Shown here piece after piece: positions 15,001 to 27,000 of a DNA stretch of 64,000 nt. Every line of letters starts with the position of its first letter. Position 1 is the stretch's first letter. This DNA is from Rotaria sp. Silwood1 (Eukaryota; Rotifera; Eurotatoria; Philodinida; Philodinidae): contig CAJNOP010000022.1 of assembly GCA_905250075.1 (NCBI GenBank), positions 2,195,981 through 2,259,980 of the forward strand, read 5' to 3'. The notes below the pieces were generated by a model. It had not been told where the DNA came from, made no database searches, and saw only the letters and a program-made list of their open reading frames with translations. Both the position numbers and the translations under genes were made by a program.

Positions 15001-18000
15001 ATAATTTAAGCTCCTACACATTACTTATTTACTGTTCTACTTTTTAAAGAACAAAAAAAAAGTTCATTAATTAATTATGAAAAATAATTTTTTTCATCAG
15101 TTCCTTTATTGTCTACTGGTGGATTTTCACTAAAAAAATGCTTTATATATAGATCTAACTTACAGAGACAATTAGAAAAATGTTGCAATGATGAATAAAT
15201 CACCGTGTAGACAATAATTCACATCATTAGCTCAACTGCAACAGAAGCATGCAAAAAATGTAAATTAGTATTGTCATCTTTTTTTATTAGTTATTTCTAT
15301 ACATATATTATTATTACTTCACTTGAGCAAATTGTTGATAATTGACTGATTGTTCAGGGTATTATGCACTTGTTGCTTCTTTGATGAATATGACCGTAAT
15401 TAGTATTAATAAACTTGTTGTTTTCTAAACTGATTTATATGTAGAAATAAAACCGAAGCAGACAAAATTACAGAAAACGTTAAAAGATGGACAGATACTA
15501 TGTCAACCGTAGGTACTTTTACTTACAAGTTATCTGTTAAAGCAAATGTATAACAATACTTATGAATTAATCATTAGATAAAAGATTTTTAATCTAAAAA
15601 ATTCTCAAGACAAAATAATCCTCAGAGGCATTGCTGGAAACGCTTTTGTAAATTATTGTAAAAAATATAATTTTATAAATTCAAGGCATTCTTAGTAGAT
15701 TATCTCTTTACTTACGTGTTCGAATAAAACTAGTTTAATAAATCATATACAATGTATGTTTTAGTTTTTTTTTTTGATAATCAGTATTGATGTTATTAAT
15801 TTTGGATCTGTTTGAATTCATAAAACTTTTATATCTAACTTTTTGTCGGAAACAAGAGACAAAAACGATGAATGCATCACTAATGCATCAGTCTCGAGGT
15901 ATAGATATTGATTAAAGATTCTATAAAAAAAATCATATCTAAAGTCGAACGTGCTCGAAATATGTGATCAACAATAGTGTTCTGTCTATTGTTACTAATT
16001 AATAATTATGATAGTGACATGAAAGAAAAAAAAAGAGGAAAGAAGAGATTGTCTTCAATATCTCAAAAATTTTGATAGTAGTTGAAAAAATAAAATTTTA
16101 TTGAATAAGAAATAAACATATGATCATGTTTGTTTTTCTATTACGACTTTCCGATGTTTGCCAGACATGAATATTTTTTGACTATATATATATATATATA
16201 TTATTTCTCTATAGTACAAAAAAAAGTAAAAGTAAGAGTTAATTTAGGATACAATGCGACGAGCTCTTTCGTATCGGCGGGTTACGGAACAATCAAACAA
16301 ATGACATCCGTCATATTGTCGCGTGTATGTGAAGAATAAGAACCTCTCAAAACTTTTTGTCATAATAAACATGAGTGATTAACAAAAATTCTTCAATGAA
16401 TATAATATCAATCAGAAATGAGTAACGCAAAATATACATCTAAGTTTACAATTATCTTTTCGAGAAAATTAGAAAACGTAGAATCATTGAAATGGTTAAG
16501 AAGAGTGCGACTGATATAAAAATAAAAAAAAGTCTTTCACGTTTTCGTCTTGTTTCTCCAACTAGGTAAAAAAATATACTTCCTACATGAAACCAGTGAG
16601 AATATTCAAATCAAGCCAATATTACTGTAAAAAGTTGTGTGACAACGTGTTAATTTGGGTCTATCGTACTTTATACGCATCAGAATCATATTTCTTTTTA
16701 ATTGCTGACTACAGACATCAAGAAGATTTGTATATGCGTATATACATACATATATATATATATATGGAAAAAATATTAAAGAAAAGCGAGAAAAACAAGC
16801 GAACAACAAATCATTATATATCATTTTCTAAAAGATACTCAATCAAAACAAATTGCTAACAATTGTTATTTTACTTCCTGTTTTTTTTAATTACTAGAAT
16901 GATCTTTAATTTAAAGAGAAAAACACAAGTTTATTTTATATATATATATGTTTTTTTTTTCTCTAGCTTGAAACACAAATACCACCTACTGTTGAACGAT
17001 CATCTCAACATTGGGTATGGCTTATCGGCCTTAGTATTACAGCTGGAGTTATTCTTTTAATCATACTTGTTGGTGTTCTCTGGTGTGTAAGTATCATATA
17101 ATAGGTTTAAAAAAATTTTGTGAGTCATTGATTACCTCCTATTGTTTTTGTCAATGTTACTTACAAACTTTTGAATTTCGACTATATTCTTTTGTCATGA
17201 CGTATTATTTACGTCTATAGTAATATTAGTTCGTAATAAAGAATTTTGCACCAAACATATTCACTTAAGATAGTGCCAATAGTTGCCATCGAGATACTAT
17301 TTGTTTCTGTAATCATTAATCTTTCATAGCTTCATATTTTGTCATAATTAGTTTGTATGTTTCGTATACTTTCTTGTAAGATTTCTCCAGATAAAAAACG
17401 GCTTTCTTTTGATAATAGTAATCTTCGAAGAAAAAAGTTTTAGCAGAAAAAATAAATAAGAATCGATTGCCTATTCTAACCTGAGTTATGAACTCTATGG
17501 AATTGAACGTGAGACTTTACTAATGTAATATTCGCACGTTTGATAAGTATTCATATACTATGTGAACTATTTCTCCTAATAGAACCAGAAAATTTTGCAG
17601 TAGAAGTTTTGTTTAAGAGTACTAAAAAATCTAGCGTTTGGCTCTTTTTGTCTGCACAGTTGAAATCACTAGAATTGTTCATGTCCTCACTCATCGATTC
17701 AATGTTACCGTTAAGGGAGTCTTTTGACCTACTACTTAACCTAAAACAAACTATCTATCTTGAGTGTTTTCAATACTATAGGGTGTTCTCAAGGTGATGA
17801 ATAACACGTGTAAATAGCAAAAAAAACCAGGATCTTTTTTTTTAATTTTCTTTCATATGTTAGTTTCTATGTAGATATAATAGAACCTAGATATAATTGA
17901 AATTATCAGACGCCCTGGAAAATAACATAAAAAACGTTCTTAAATTTAGTTTATCATTTTATTTCAGTGTGGTTTTTTTAAACGAAATCGTCCACAATAT

Positions 18001-18234
18001 CCAGTATCAGCTCAAGATGATTCTCCAACTGGTGAAAATCATTATCATTTATCATCATCTAAACAATTTAGAAGACATCCTTTACAAGTTGATAATGATG
18101 AAATATCAAGTGATGATAATGATGATAATGAAATGATGATACAAAATCCGGTCGATAGTTTACCAATCGTTGTACCACAACATTCATCTCATTTTATTCA
18201 ACAACAACAACAAAGAACTCAATTTCTGTATTAA
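3077..18234 (+). CDS. Integrin alpha chain, 26 exons, 1129 aa
   Basis: Single-pass cell-adhesion receptor subunit that pairs with an integrin beta chain. Exons: 3077-3231, 3290-3411, 3470-3561, 3631-3778, 3833-3943, 4003-4152, 4211-4255, 4314-4470, 4538-4640, 4692-4794, 4849-4946, 5524-5602, 5658-5703, 5757-5846, 5909-5970, 6034-6176, 7364-7486, 7544-7611, 7662-7809, 7868-8091, 10587-10664, 10729-11011, 11066-11323, 11394-11510, 16967-17086, 17968-18234. All junctions are GT-AG and phase-consistent (3390 bases). A signal peptide (residues 1 to about 18) is followed by an FG-GAP beta-propeller. Three Ca-binding loops are clear: DINNDGLDD (about residue 322), DFDKDGYND (about 388) and DYDNNGYLD (about 447). 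A degenerate one lies at NFNNDDNQE (about 267). No inserted I-domain is seen. The thigh/calf region reaches about residue 1000, the membrane helix is about 1016-1041, and the tail opens with C-GFFKR, the diagnostic alpha-integrin motif. Intron 24 (11511-16966) contains an antisense GPCR gene. The start is the first of two adjacent ATGs and heads the hydrophobic signal. Individual exon edges could be off by a few bases, but family identity is secure. Confidence 0.95.
6652..6908. repeat. Foldback (imperfect palindromic) repeat in integrin intron 16
   Basis: The left arm (about 6652-6742) is the imperfect reverse complement of the right arm (about 6823-6908), with a roughly 80-base loop. Both arms carry a TCAAAATTTTGAT-like outer part, a CTGAAAATATC-like middle and a TTTTTTCTTACGGAG-like inner part. 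The shape suits a foldback or miniature inverted-repeat element. I found no clear target-site duplication and no coding content. Confidence 0.6.
8627..9301. mobile_element. Non-autonomous hAT-type DNA transposon copy, 675 bp
   Basis: It lies in integrin intron 20. The left end reads TAGAGCCCGGCGGTTCCA. The reverse complement of the right end reads TAGAGCTCTGTGATTCCA, so the terminal inverted repeats match at 14 of 18 positions. Flanking 8-base direct repeats CTTGCCAT (8619-8626) and CTTGCTAT (9302-9309) differ at one position. Eight-base duplications with TAGAG/CAGNG termini are the hallmark of the hAT superfamily. Both subterminal regions are rich in GGTTCCG/CCGGAACC motifs. No transposase frame is seen, so it would have been mobilised in trans. 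The diverged ends suggest an old insertion. Confidence 0.82.
10180..10321. repeat. Possible hAT-type end, repeat-rich
   Basis: This piece of integrin intron 20 is dense in GTACTTAAGTAC/AAGTAC-like motifs. It ends with a sequence whose reverse complement starts CAGTGATTGCACTAATAC, which resembles a hAT terminus. I could not find a matching left end or an 8-base duplication, so this may be a solo transposon end or a chance match. Confidence 0.3.
11511..16966 (+). other. Integrin intron 24, host of the GPCR gene
   Basis: A 5.46-kb intron between the exon ending ...QPTVELK and the exon encoding the transmembrane helix. Apart from the antisense GPCR (11632-14405), the remaining 14406-16966 shows only AT-rich sequence, TA tracts and short meaningless open frames. 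The GPCR promoter would have to lie within 14406-16966. Confidence 0.8.
11632..14405 (-). CDS. Histamine H3-like amine GPCR, nested antisense in integrin intron 24
   Basis: Rhodopsin-family seven-helix receptor of 406 aa on the minus strand. Exons in order of transcription: 14405-14026, 13631-13393, 12233-11632 (1221 bases, all junctions GT-AG and in phase). The N-terminus (about 70 residues) has several N-x-S/T sites. TM2 holds LNLSIADLLIGL. The exon 1/2 junction rebuilds CIPLY, followed by LCKLWLVFDY with the amine-binding Asp154 (D3.32). DRY is at 171-173. Exon 2/3 rebuilds YGPAIILWDW at the end of TM4, then CWCPYT in TM6 (about 331) and FWLLW plus NPLLY in TM7 (N371). From knowledge of the family, CIPLY, LCKLWLV-DY, YGPAI-W and YE-FWLLW-NS are the pattern of histamine H3 receptors, a Gi-coupled amine receptor class. 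The true ligand in this animal is unproven and muscarinic-like relatives are the main alternative. An AATAAA overlaps the stop codon (11628-11633, minus strand). Confidence 0.9.
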
Positions 18235-18886
18235 GAATAGCCATATAAAAACTAATCTCTTTTTTTAATCTAAATTTAGATATATATTAATATATATCTA
18301 TACATATATGTCTGTCTAAGTCGTTGTTCTTTGTTTTTTTATCTATTTTTTGATGTGAAAATAATAATAATAAACAAAATTGGTATTGACTCTCTCTATT
18401 ATGTTTATGTGTCGATATAATGCAATCATCTCTTCTCTATTAATCGTGTACATATGCTTGCTTGAAGTTATTGAAGAGAAAATTGAGATGTATGTGATTG
18501 AGGCGACAACAAAAAACATTTGAGCCGCTGCTTTTTCAACAGCAACCCAGTATGTATGCGTCAATATGTTTGGTTGTCACGGACTTCTGAAATGAAATGT
18601 TACTGATGTTTGGTCTTCAAGCAATCAAAGAAGTGTGGCCGTTGCATCTCTTCGAGCAAAAGAAAAAAAATGTAAAAATGTCGCGTGTAAAAAAAAAAAG
18701 AAAAGAAGAAAAAGAGCTTAAGAGAAATGGAAAAAGAATAGAAATCAATGATGGTTATTGATTCTCTGACATCAATTTTTTAGAAGAGAACGTTTTCTTT
18801 GTTTAACCGTTGCATACATAAGTAGTAAAAAAAAACCTCCATTTTTTCACATGGAAAATATTTAAAAACTATTAAAACTAGACAAT
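18235..18886. other. Integrin 3' flank and tektin-like 5' flank
   Basis: 652 bases without coding signal. They hold the 3' UTR of the integrin gene (AT-rich, ATA repeats near 18286-18310 and 18360-18374) and the upstream region of the next gene. An AG (18880-18881) sits five bases before the next ATG. Confidence 0.6.
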
Positions 18887-20862
18887 ATGATGAATCCATC
18901 ACGACCAAGCACATCATGTCAAATGCAAAAACCGTCATTAATGGATGATGATAATCATATTAACAATAATAATAATAATAATGGAAAACATTTATTATCA
19001 AAAAGTCTTACATTTGAAAATGAACAAAGAAAACAACAACAACAACAACAACAACGAATGACACGACCAAGTCGACCATCTCCGCCTAGTAGTGAACCAT
19101 CATCACAACGTTTAGGTCGTAGTTTACTGAGTAATGATAATTGGCGACAAGAAACAATGATCGATGTTCGTCTAAATGCTAAAGCTATCGAACAAAGTGA
19201 TCAAAATATTCTCTTTGGTAAAGGTAAGATTTAATTGAAAAGAAAAAGAATCTAATACCAAAGAGAGAAAAATTAAATATAAATTTTAATTGAGGTATGG
19301 ATCCTTTACCACAGGTACGTGAAATGCTTAGTGAACTGAGTAATACTGAAGCCTTTCTTTACGCACGACAATGTCGTGTTGTTGTGGCTAAATTACGTTT
19401 ATGTTGGAGTGATGTTAATGAAGAAATTAAATCATTATTAAAGCATAAAGAATATACAGAAGCAGCTATTGAACATATTCGTAAAGATTTAATTATTAAT
19501 CAAGAAAGTGTTAAAATAAGAAAGAAACCGAAACGAGAAGCGGTATTCTATTTTTCTTTATTTTTAATATTTTTAAATACAATTTTTATTTGTATGAATA
19601 GGAACTTGATGGTGTTGATGATATACTTGGTGCAGAAAAATATCATTTAGTAAATATAAAAAATATTTTAGAACTTAATTGTAAAAATATTGTTGATCAA
19701 ATGCAGGTATGAAAATTTTTTAATAAAAAAAAAAATAATTTACTTAATATTTAGAAACTTGATGAAATTCGTCAACGTGTTACTAAAATTGGTAAAGAAC
19801 GTTCAGTAGTTACAGAACTTATATGTCAATGTTTAACAAGCGCATCAAGAACATTTGAATTGGCTCGTTTTGAAAAGTAAATATGAGAATAAAATAAATA
19901 TTCATTTTATTTAATATCATTTCTTTAGACTAGATAATTTACAATCACGTCGATCACCAATGACAGCACCACCAGCTCGACCATTATCAGCACTTGGTTT
20001 TCGTCCACCACGTACAGCACGAAATAATCCAACATTATCAATGATAACATCATCTAATTCAAATTTAAATAATATGAATGTTACAGCTGAATCAACATTA
20101 CTTGATGAAAATGGTTTACCACTTGTTGGTCATCTACTTGCTTTTACACCTGATGTTATACAAGCATTTCAAGATGCAGCAAAATTAATTGAAGAATCAC
20201 GCGAAATAAAAAAACAAGCTATGAATCAAATCAAAGATGCATTTAATGATGCTAAAGCTTATTCATTAACTGTTAATCAAAGTGTTGCTCAGAAACTTGC
20301 CGATATTATTACATTAGCAGTAAGAAAATTAAAGTTATTGTTATTATTGTTTTTTCAAATATATATATATGTATATATTAATATTCTAATAGCAACATTT
20401 GACAATATCACTCGGTGAAAATTCTCTTGCTCAACATCGAGCACAACGTTGGTTTGATTTAACAATGAGTGCTCAACGATTTAATGCAGGTCCACTTAGT
20501 TCATCTAGTTTTAAAATAGCTGAACGTCTTGATCGTCCTATTATTCGAACATTTCAACGACATCCAGGTAATCAAGTACCTGAAGCTCAAATCACTGCTA
20601 AAGTAAATTAGAGATCTTTTTTTTTTTTTCTTATATTTATTCATTGAATTTTTTTCTCTTATTACTTCAGGCAACTAGTGATCTTCAACAGTCGGCTGAA
20701 GAAACAAGAAAACAATTGAAAGCATTAAAAATTGTTGGTCAACGATTACAAGCTAATTTAATTGATAAAGAAATAGCATTAGAGGTTGACGCACATCTTC
20801 TTCGTCGACGGCGAGAACGATCTAATCATAAATGGGGCGTTACTAAATATGTACACGTTTGA
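18887..20862 (+). CDS. Tektin-like axonemal coiled-coil protein, 534 aa
   Basis: Exons: 18887-19223, 19295-19542, 19602-19706, 19755-19876, 19929-20319, 20393-20602, 20671-20862 (1605 bases, all phases agree). The N-terminus (residues 1 to about 85) is low-complexity: an Asn run, a Gln run (codons near 19034-19055) and Ser/Pro/Arg-rich sequence. The rest is mostly alpha-helical. Tektin-like features are the segment around WRQETMIDVRLNAKAIEQSD, regularly spaced helical heptads, and a C-terminal block with RPIIRTFQRHPGNQVPEA followed by a helix ending LRRRRERSNHKWG. The classic tektin nonapeptide RPNVELCRD is not present in exact form, which fits the tektin-like (CCDC105/TEKTL1) branch better than tektins 1-5. 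The expected role is structural, lining ciliary or flagellar doublet microtubules. It is convergent with the glucosamine-6-phosphate deaminase gene, 233 bases away. The gene model is firm and the family call is moderate. Confidence 0.75.
19034..19055 (+). repeat. CAA codon repeat (poly-Gln)
   Basis: Tandem CAA triplets inside exon 1 of the tektin-like gene encode a run of seven to eight glutamines. A likely length-variable microsatellite. Confidence 0.85.
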
Positions 20863-21095
20863 TAAAAAAAAATTCGTTTTTTTTTTCTTCTTCTTTTTCA
20901 AGTCCTTTTCCACCACCGTCTGATTTATTATACTATATTAAAATATTTTTTTTTTCTTTTCTTCGTCACTTCTATTTGTCTTTTCAAAGACAACTAGTTG
21001 ACTACTACTACTACAATTACTCCAAACAAAAAAGCACAAATATTTAGATAAAATATACGAAAAAAAAACCAAAATTTTCCTTTTTTTTTTTTAAT

Positions 21096-24000
21096 TTAAT
21101 TTTCAGTATGTAATAATGATGGATGACCATTGTCGTCAATTAATTGTGAGTGTACAGACATTAAACCTTTAAAATATCGAACCGTTTTTACTTTTAATTC
21201 CATTGTTGCATCTTCATCACAAACACATAAAAATCTTGGATGATTTTGAAATGCTGATACCGTCCACATATGATTAATACCTTCTTCAATAGCCATATGA
21301 AGTGCATAGGCTTTCGATGTACCAGATATTAATATTAATACCTTAAAAGAAAAAAATTACCTATATGTTGTCATAGAAATTTAAAAATATACAAAACAAA
21401 TGTGATCTGTTAACGTTGTTTAACAAGTAGAGAAAGGAAAAAACTTTTTTTCGGTTCTTTTTCTTTGTCAATTATTTAATGGAGCATTGAGTAGTAACAT
21501 GTAATCGAAAAGTAATTAGACAAATGTTCATTCATTTTTCAGCCTTTTTCAAGTGCCGTGAGAAATTTGAAAATATTGAGTTAGAAACAGAATTTTGTAT
21601 TCTTTCCGAATATGGCTTCAAAACTTTTCAATATTTGTAAATGAAGTTTGAATGAAGAAAATTAACCTTCTTTGCTGCTATAAAGGATGATCAGAAAGTT
21701 TTTTTTGCACAAAAGTTTTGTTCACTTTTGATCCGCTAGAATGTATTGGTGTTGAATTCTCTAAGCCCATATTGAAATTCTAGTTACAATCTGCAGTTTT
21801 TTGACTTGTTTGTAATGTTCTCAAGCTAGCCAGAATGAACAAACGTGTTTATCAGAAACGTTAACCCACAAGCTCCATTCATGCTAAGGTTTTGAATTTT
21901 CAAAGATTATTTTCCTACTCTTGAACAGAAGCGAGTTTTTATTAGTTAATAGGAAAATGGGGATTAACACATTGAGTTAATGGAAAGCCAGAAAAGTCAG
22001 AAAAAGTGTTTTTTTGAACCCTATGAAAAAAACTAGTACTTTTATTGGAAATTCTTTGTATTAAAGTCTATCGACTCCTGATCTCTGCTTGTGATTAGAT
22101 TTTACTGAGTTATATTTGTAAAAGACGAACTTGTTCTTTACAAAGTGATATAAGAATCAAGCGTTTCTGAACAATTATTCTGAAATGACTGAGTTCAATT
22201 TGCAAGTCTATTTCTGATAGAAATCGAGAAGATTGCCGAAACTGACACACTATTCCAAGGGGGAAAAAGCGGATTCCGTCTATCCGGGATACGGTGACAA
22301 TCCACACAATCCAAAGGATACGATTACGATACAGTCGATACCCCCCCGAAACGTACGATACGTTGCAGATACCAAGGATACGAGTTCATTCAATTGAGAA
22401 ATTCAGAGTATGTAAGATAGCTTTAATGCGGCTATAGCAAGCCAATGCTGATGACGAATTTCAGCCAATTTCAAAGAGTTTGCGATGTGGTTTGTCATTT
22501 ATCCAACCATAATCACATCGTTTTATGGAGCGAAATAGATTTAATATAAGAGACATAATAATTCTAATAATATAGCATCAAATAGATCTATATATTGAAG
22601 ACTCATTCGCTGTGTGCAAAATATTTGACAGGTTCAACATTCTATGAGCCAGTCCACATCACTAAAGACTGAACTTGTTCTGAATCGAATTCTTAGGCTT
22701 TGTTGATTTGAAAATACTTCCAGGAAACAATTTAAAGAAAGACGATACACAACTATTAAAAAATATCGCTCCATAGTTGAGGTATTCAAAGCTTTTTAGA
22801 ACAGAACTGTAAAAGCAATATTTTTGTGATTATGTCTACATGCATATCTTAACCAATATGCATGTTTAACTCGAAATGTTTCATATACATTTCAAGTTGA
22901 TACATTTATCGTACAAAGATGAGTTTAGATGAATGACAACTAGATAAATTGATCAGTACTACCAGGTATACAAGGAAATGATCATTGTTTAGGTGTTTTG
23001 TGGATACATATGTCTGGTAACTCGATCACGTGACAGACCTGGAATTGCAGTCATAAAAAGAAGTTGTTAAAAACTTCCTGTGGCAGAAAACGTGACTCTT
23101 TAGATAGTTTATAGCAGTGATGGGATCGGTTCAGTGTCAAGCCGAACCGAACCGAAATTGGTTCGGTTCGAAATTTTGAAAAACTCAGTCGGTTCGGTTC
23201 GGTTCCAAATATCCGGAATCGATTACATCTAAATATATATTCTAACATATTTGTTAACTTGTCCACTAAAAGTAAATGAAGAAAGTATAGCACATTTTTA
23301 TTTTTTACTCATATGTTTCATTAATCTTCAATCACTAGCAATAGTTTTGTTCATCGTTCAGTACATAATTTTGCAGACAACATTTTAATAGGAAGCACTC
23401 ATATATATATAAGTAAATACTAATTGATTATCAGTTTGTATTAGTCTTTAATGCATTAATTAAATCTCGCTTTGTTTTGAACTTCAAAATAATCCTTAGC
23501 AGACGGTAATAAAGTTAGAAAAAATTATCTAATTAATGTCTTAAAATGGACAGCTTTACTGAGATTTTCAGACCTTTCAAGTTTAGCCAGTCATAATGGT
23601 TATTACTTTTCAAACTGTAAAAGACGAAATGAAATTTACAATTTTTGCGAAATTGTTATATTTTGAAGAGCAACACTTTCTTTTTCAATAGGTGTGCTTT
23701 CCCCACCATTAGTTTATTATTATCAAGTGCCCCATTACTTCGAAATCATAAACTAGAAAAATACAGAGTAATGACTAGACATTATGACATATATAAATTA
23801 TTTCTCAAAACCTACGCTATATGACATTTTCACAGAACATCCTTCAAAGAATAATAACCTGCTAGTTGAAATAAGTTGTGCCCTTTACACTGAACGACAA
23901 ATGAAAACGCAGTGAATTATTCTTGATTAACAAAAGATTGGGTAGCCACTAAAAATACGCTAGAGTCTTTTCCGATGGGAGAATATTTCTAACATAAAAA

Positions 24001-27000
24001 CGAAAATATCTATGTTTTTAACATTGTATGTAGCTCGTTTTTCTAGGTCACTCTTAGAACTATCGAAAGTGTTATAAGCATGTCTTCAATAAATTGTTGT
24101 AAGTGAATATTCTGAAAAAAAGATTAGAAACTGATAAACTTTTTTTTCTTTATTTTTTAATCGGTTCGGTTCGATTTGAAATTTTGAAAAATTCGATTGG
24201 TTCGGTTCCAAAAAAACACGAACCGATCCCATCTCTGGTTTCTAGAACCCATAACCCTGTTCAAAAACTCGTGATTTTGATCAAAGACACGATTTTTAAA
24301 GGACCTTCGAATGAGATGTGATGGGGTCTTTTTCTGATCTCATCGAATTTTTTTCTTTTTAATGGCAAAGTCTAAGTTTTTTTCTTTGAAATATGGTTTC
24401 AGTCAGTACTTTAAAGAATTACTGACTAATAAAATTTGTTATCACCTCATTGTTCATCTTATTTCTTCAACACAGATATGTTGGTTTCTGATTTTTTTAC
24501 TAGGTTTCATAAGACATTTGCAAATCTTTTTTCAGAAGTTCAAATAATGAGACCTAAAGCTTTTTTTATGTTTCTATATAGTTCATAAGAGTTTATATTC
24601 TTAACGTACTCCTGCATAGTTTTTGATGGTATCAGTGAAGAAACCGGGCTATGAAAAATTTTCAGTTTAAATCAATGTTCAAAACAATATTTTATAACCG
24701 TCCAATGAAAATGAAGTAATGAGTATATAGTGGATTCTGCCAGATTATGCCTAGCTCCGAATGTTATAGATTTCAAAAGAATTCGTAAATATCTAAAATT
24801 CACTAAAATGCGCCATAGTATATGAAAAAATTTCTATTAATTCTTAACACTGGGAAAATCTAGCAAAAAAAACTAGAAACTGATAATTCATGATAAAAAA
24901 ATCTACGCTACAGAGGAAACTCTTATTACGCTCTATTATGGAAAGATATGAAAACGAAATCCTCTGATCACAAAAATAGGTTATAAGTTCCAACGGAATC
25001 GATTAAACTTATATTATATAGATTTCGATGAATTCTCTATTGTAGCCACGAGATTTCGTCAAAATCCTAATACCCTAGTTTCTCTATTTGATTTTGAGAG
25101 AAACCAATAAAATGTATGTGATTAGTGTAATAATTTGATATCGAATAAACCGATTGCAACATGTATGAACAGAATGGATTCAGTTGCTTAAATGAAAAAT
25201 CGTAGAAATTGATTCTAGATTTGAAATGTTTTTATTAGAAGAGTTGTTCCATGGGACACTTTTGTGATTCCATTGGAAACTCTGACTCTAACGTACAAAC
25301 TGAGCTTTAGAAAGCAATTCAAAAATTTGCCTGGAATCTTTCAGAATGATTCCTCGGTCTAACTGAATGATAGTCAACAATAACTGATTTGCTGTAGCAG
25401 AATATGCTTCGGTTTGTTTAAAAATTCATAGAAAACCTTCATCATGTGAAGTGAATTCTATCCAGTATTACGCGGTAACTGAATATGTATCCCACTCCAT
25501 AAAAAACCTTTCAAAAGTAATAAAAAATTCTTTGTAAAAGCTTCTCGTGCGCCTTGCGGTCCGTATAGCGAACAAGCACTTGCGAAAGATTCGTGTCTTC
25601 CTACAGGAGTTTTCGAAATTTTTTCTTTTTGTCTTCAAAGGATTCTTTATGGGAATCTATAGAGGACTGTATTCTGATCTCTGCTGAATAAAATCTATAG
25701 CACTTTATGTAATCTTTTTATTAATTTTCGAATCAATTCGATTACATTTTCCATGGCTCATGGATTAGTTTTGACCATTTTTCAATAATTTACCCAAGTA
25801 TATTTCTAGAGAGCGCATTTCAACTCTTACATAACTTTAGGGTGTTCAGTATGTGCTTCAAAATTACACTAATCGGACTTTAATTGATCAGATACTTCGT
25901 GGTATTGGTCTCTGAAAGTATCATGGTTCCAGTCGAAATCTTGATTTTGTCAAAGGTCGAATGAGCGCGATTTGAACAATTCAGGCAGTGAATTTTCTTT
26001 GAGACTAAATCTCCATGAGATTCCACTGCTGTCAAAATAACTGCATACTAGCACGGTTTTTTAATGAAAGATCCATACTCGTAATACCGGAAATGTTCAT
26101 TTTATCGTGCATCTCATCTCGTAGTACTAATGAACTCATCGATAGTGTACTCATTCAAACTCATTATTTCCAATTACTATATTGAGTTCAGACGTACACA
26201 TACTAAGCAACTGAATCCAAACGGATGTGTTGTCGCTAGAAACTATGTAGAATACAAGACCAAAAAATGTGGATTTTAGATAGCATTCTCAGCAATATTT
26301 GAGCACTTTGGGAAGTGAACAATTTGTTTTCAAAGAATTTAGGTCAAAAGTCTTGAAACTCTTAATTCTAAAACTTATTTAAAATTAAAAAAGCGTAACA
26401 ACGTTCATTGAAGGCAAGTTCCATCATGTCACATGAAGACTGACTTATAGAATGGCATAACCGAACTTCTGTGTTCTACTCGGTATTTTTCACATCATTT
26501 CTTTTCATCCAAGCGGAAAGACAGATTTGTGCATACCTAGCTGCACTGCTTTATCTTTTCTATTTCTATGAGATTCTCGTATCGTCGATATGGTGACAAT
26601 CCGGAGGATCCAATGGCGATCCATACAATCCAGCAGATACAATGGGAATCCAGACAATCCGGCGATCCGCTTTTTTTCCCCTTGCACTATCCCATACTAA
26701 AACTTTTGCTATTAGCAAATAATTGCGAATTAGCTAATCATTGATATACCAATTTATTGAAAAATATTTGTTCTTTCATTCAATGTATTTGAAATACGTT
26801 TCACTTCTACTTTATAAACGTTCTAGGAAAATTTCGAACTCATGCTCAAAAAGAAAGTGAAATTCTGATACTAACCAAATGTTTTCAAATGTCTTTAAGT
26901 TCTTTATTAAGACTAAAAAAGAATGAATATGTTGTCTAATTTCGTTTTCAGCTATCCGTTATTATTTCCTTTTTCAGAAACAAATTTATAACTTACTTCT

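Noticed and set aside
15435-15511. Possible extra integrin exon (frame reading NKTEADKITENVKRW) in intron 24
   Set aside because: The exons at 11510 and 16967 join in phase 0 and give the expected membrane-proximal sequence; this piece lacks a convincing donor and would not improve the model.
21660-21740. AGAAAGTTTTTTTTGC-like stretch resembling a mariner terminus
   Set aside because: No inverted partner or TA duplication found; the match rests on a short T-rich string.
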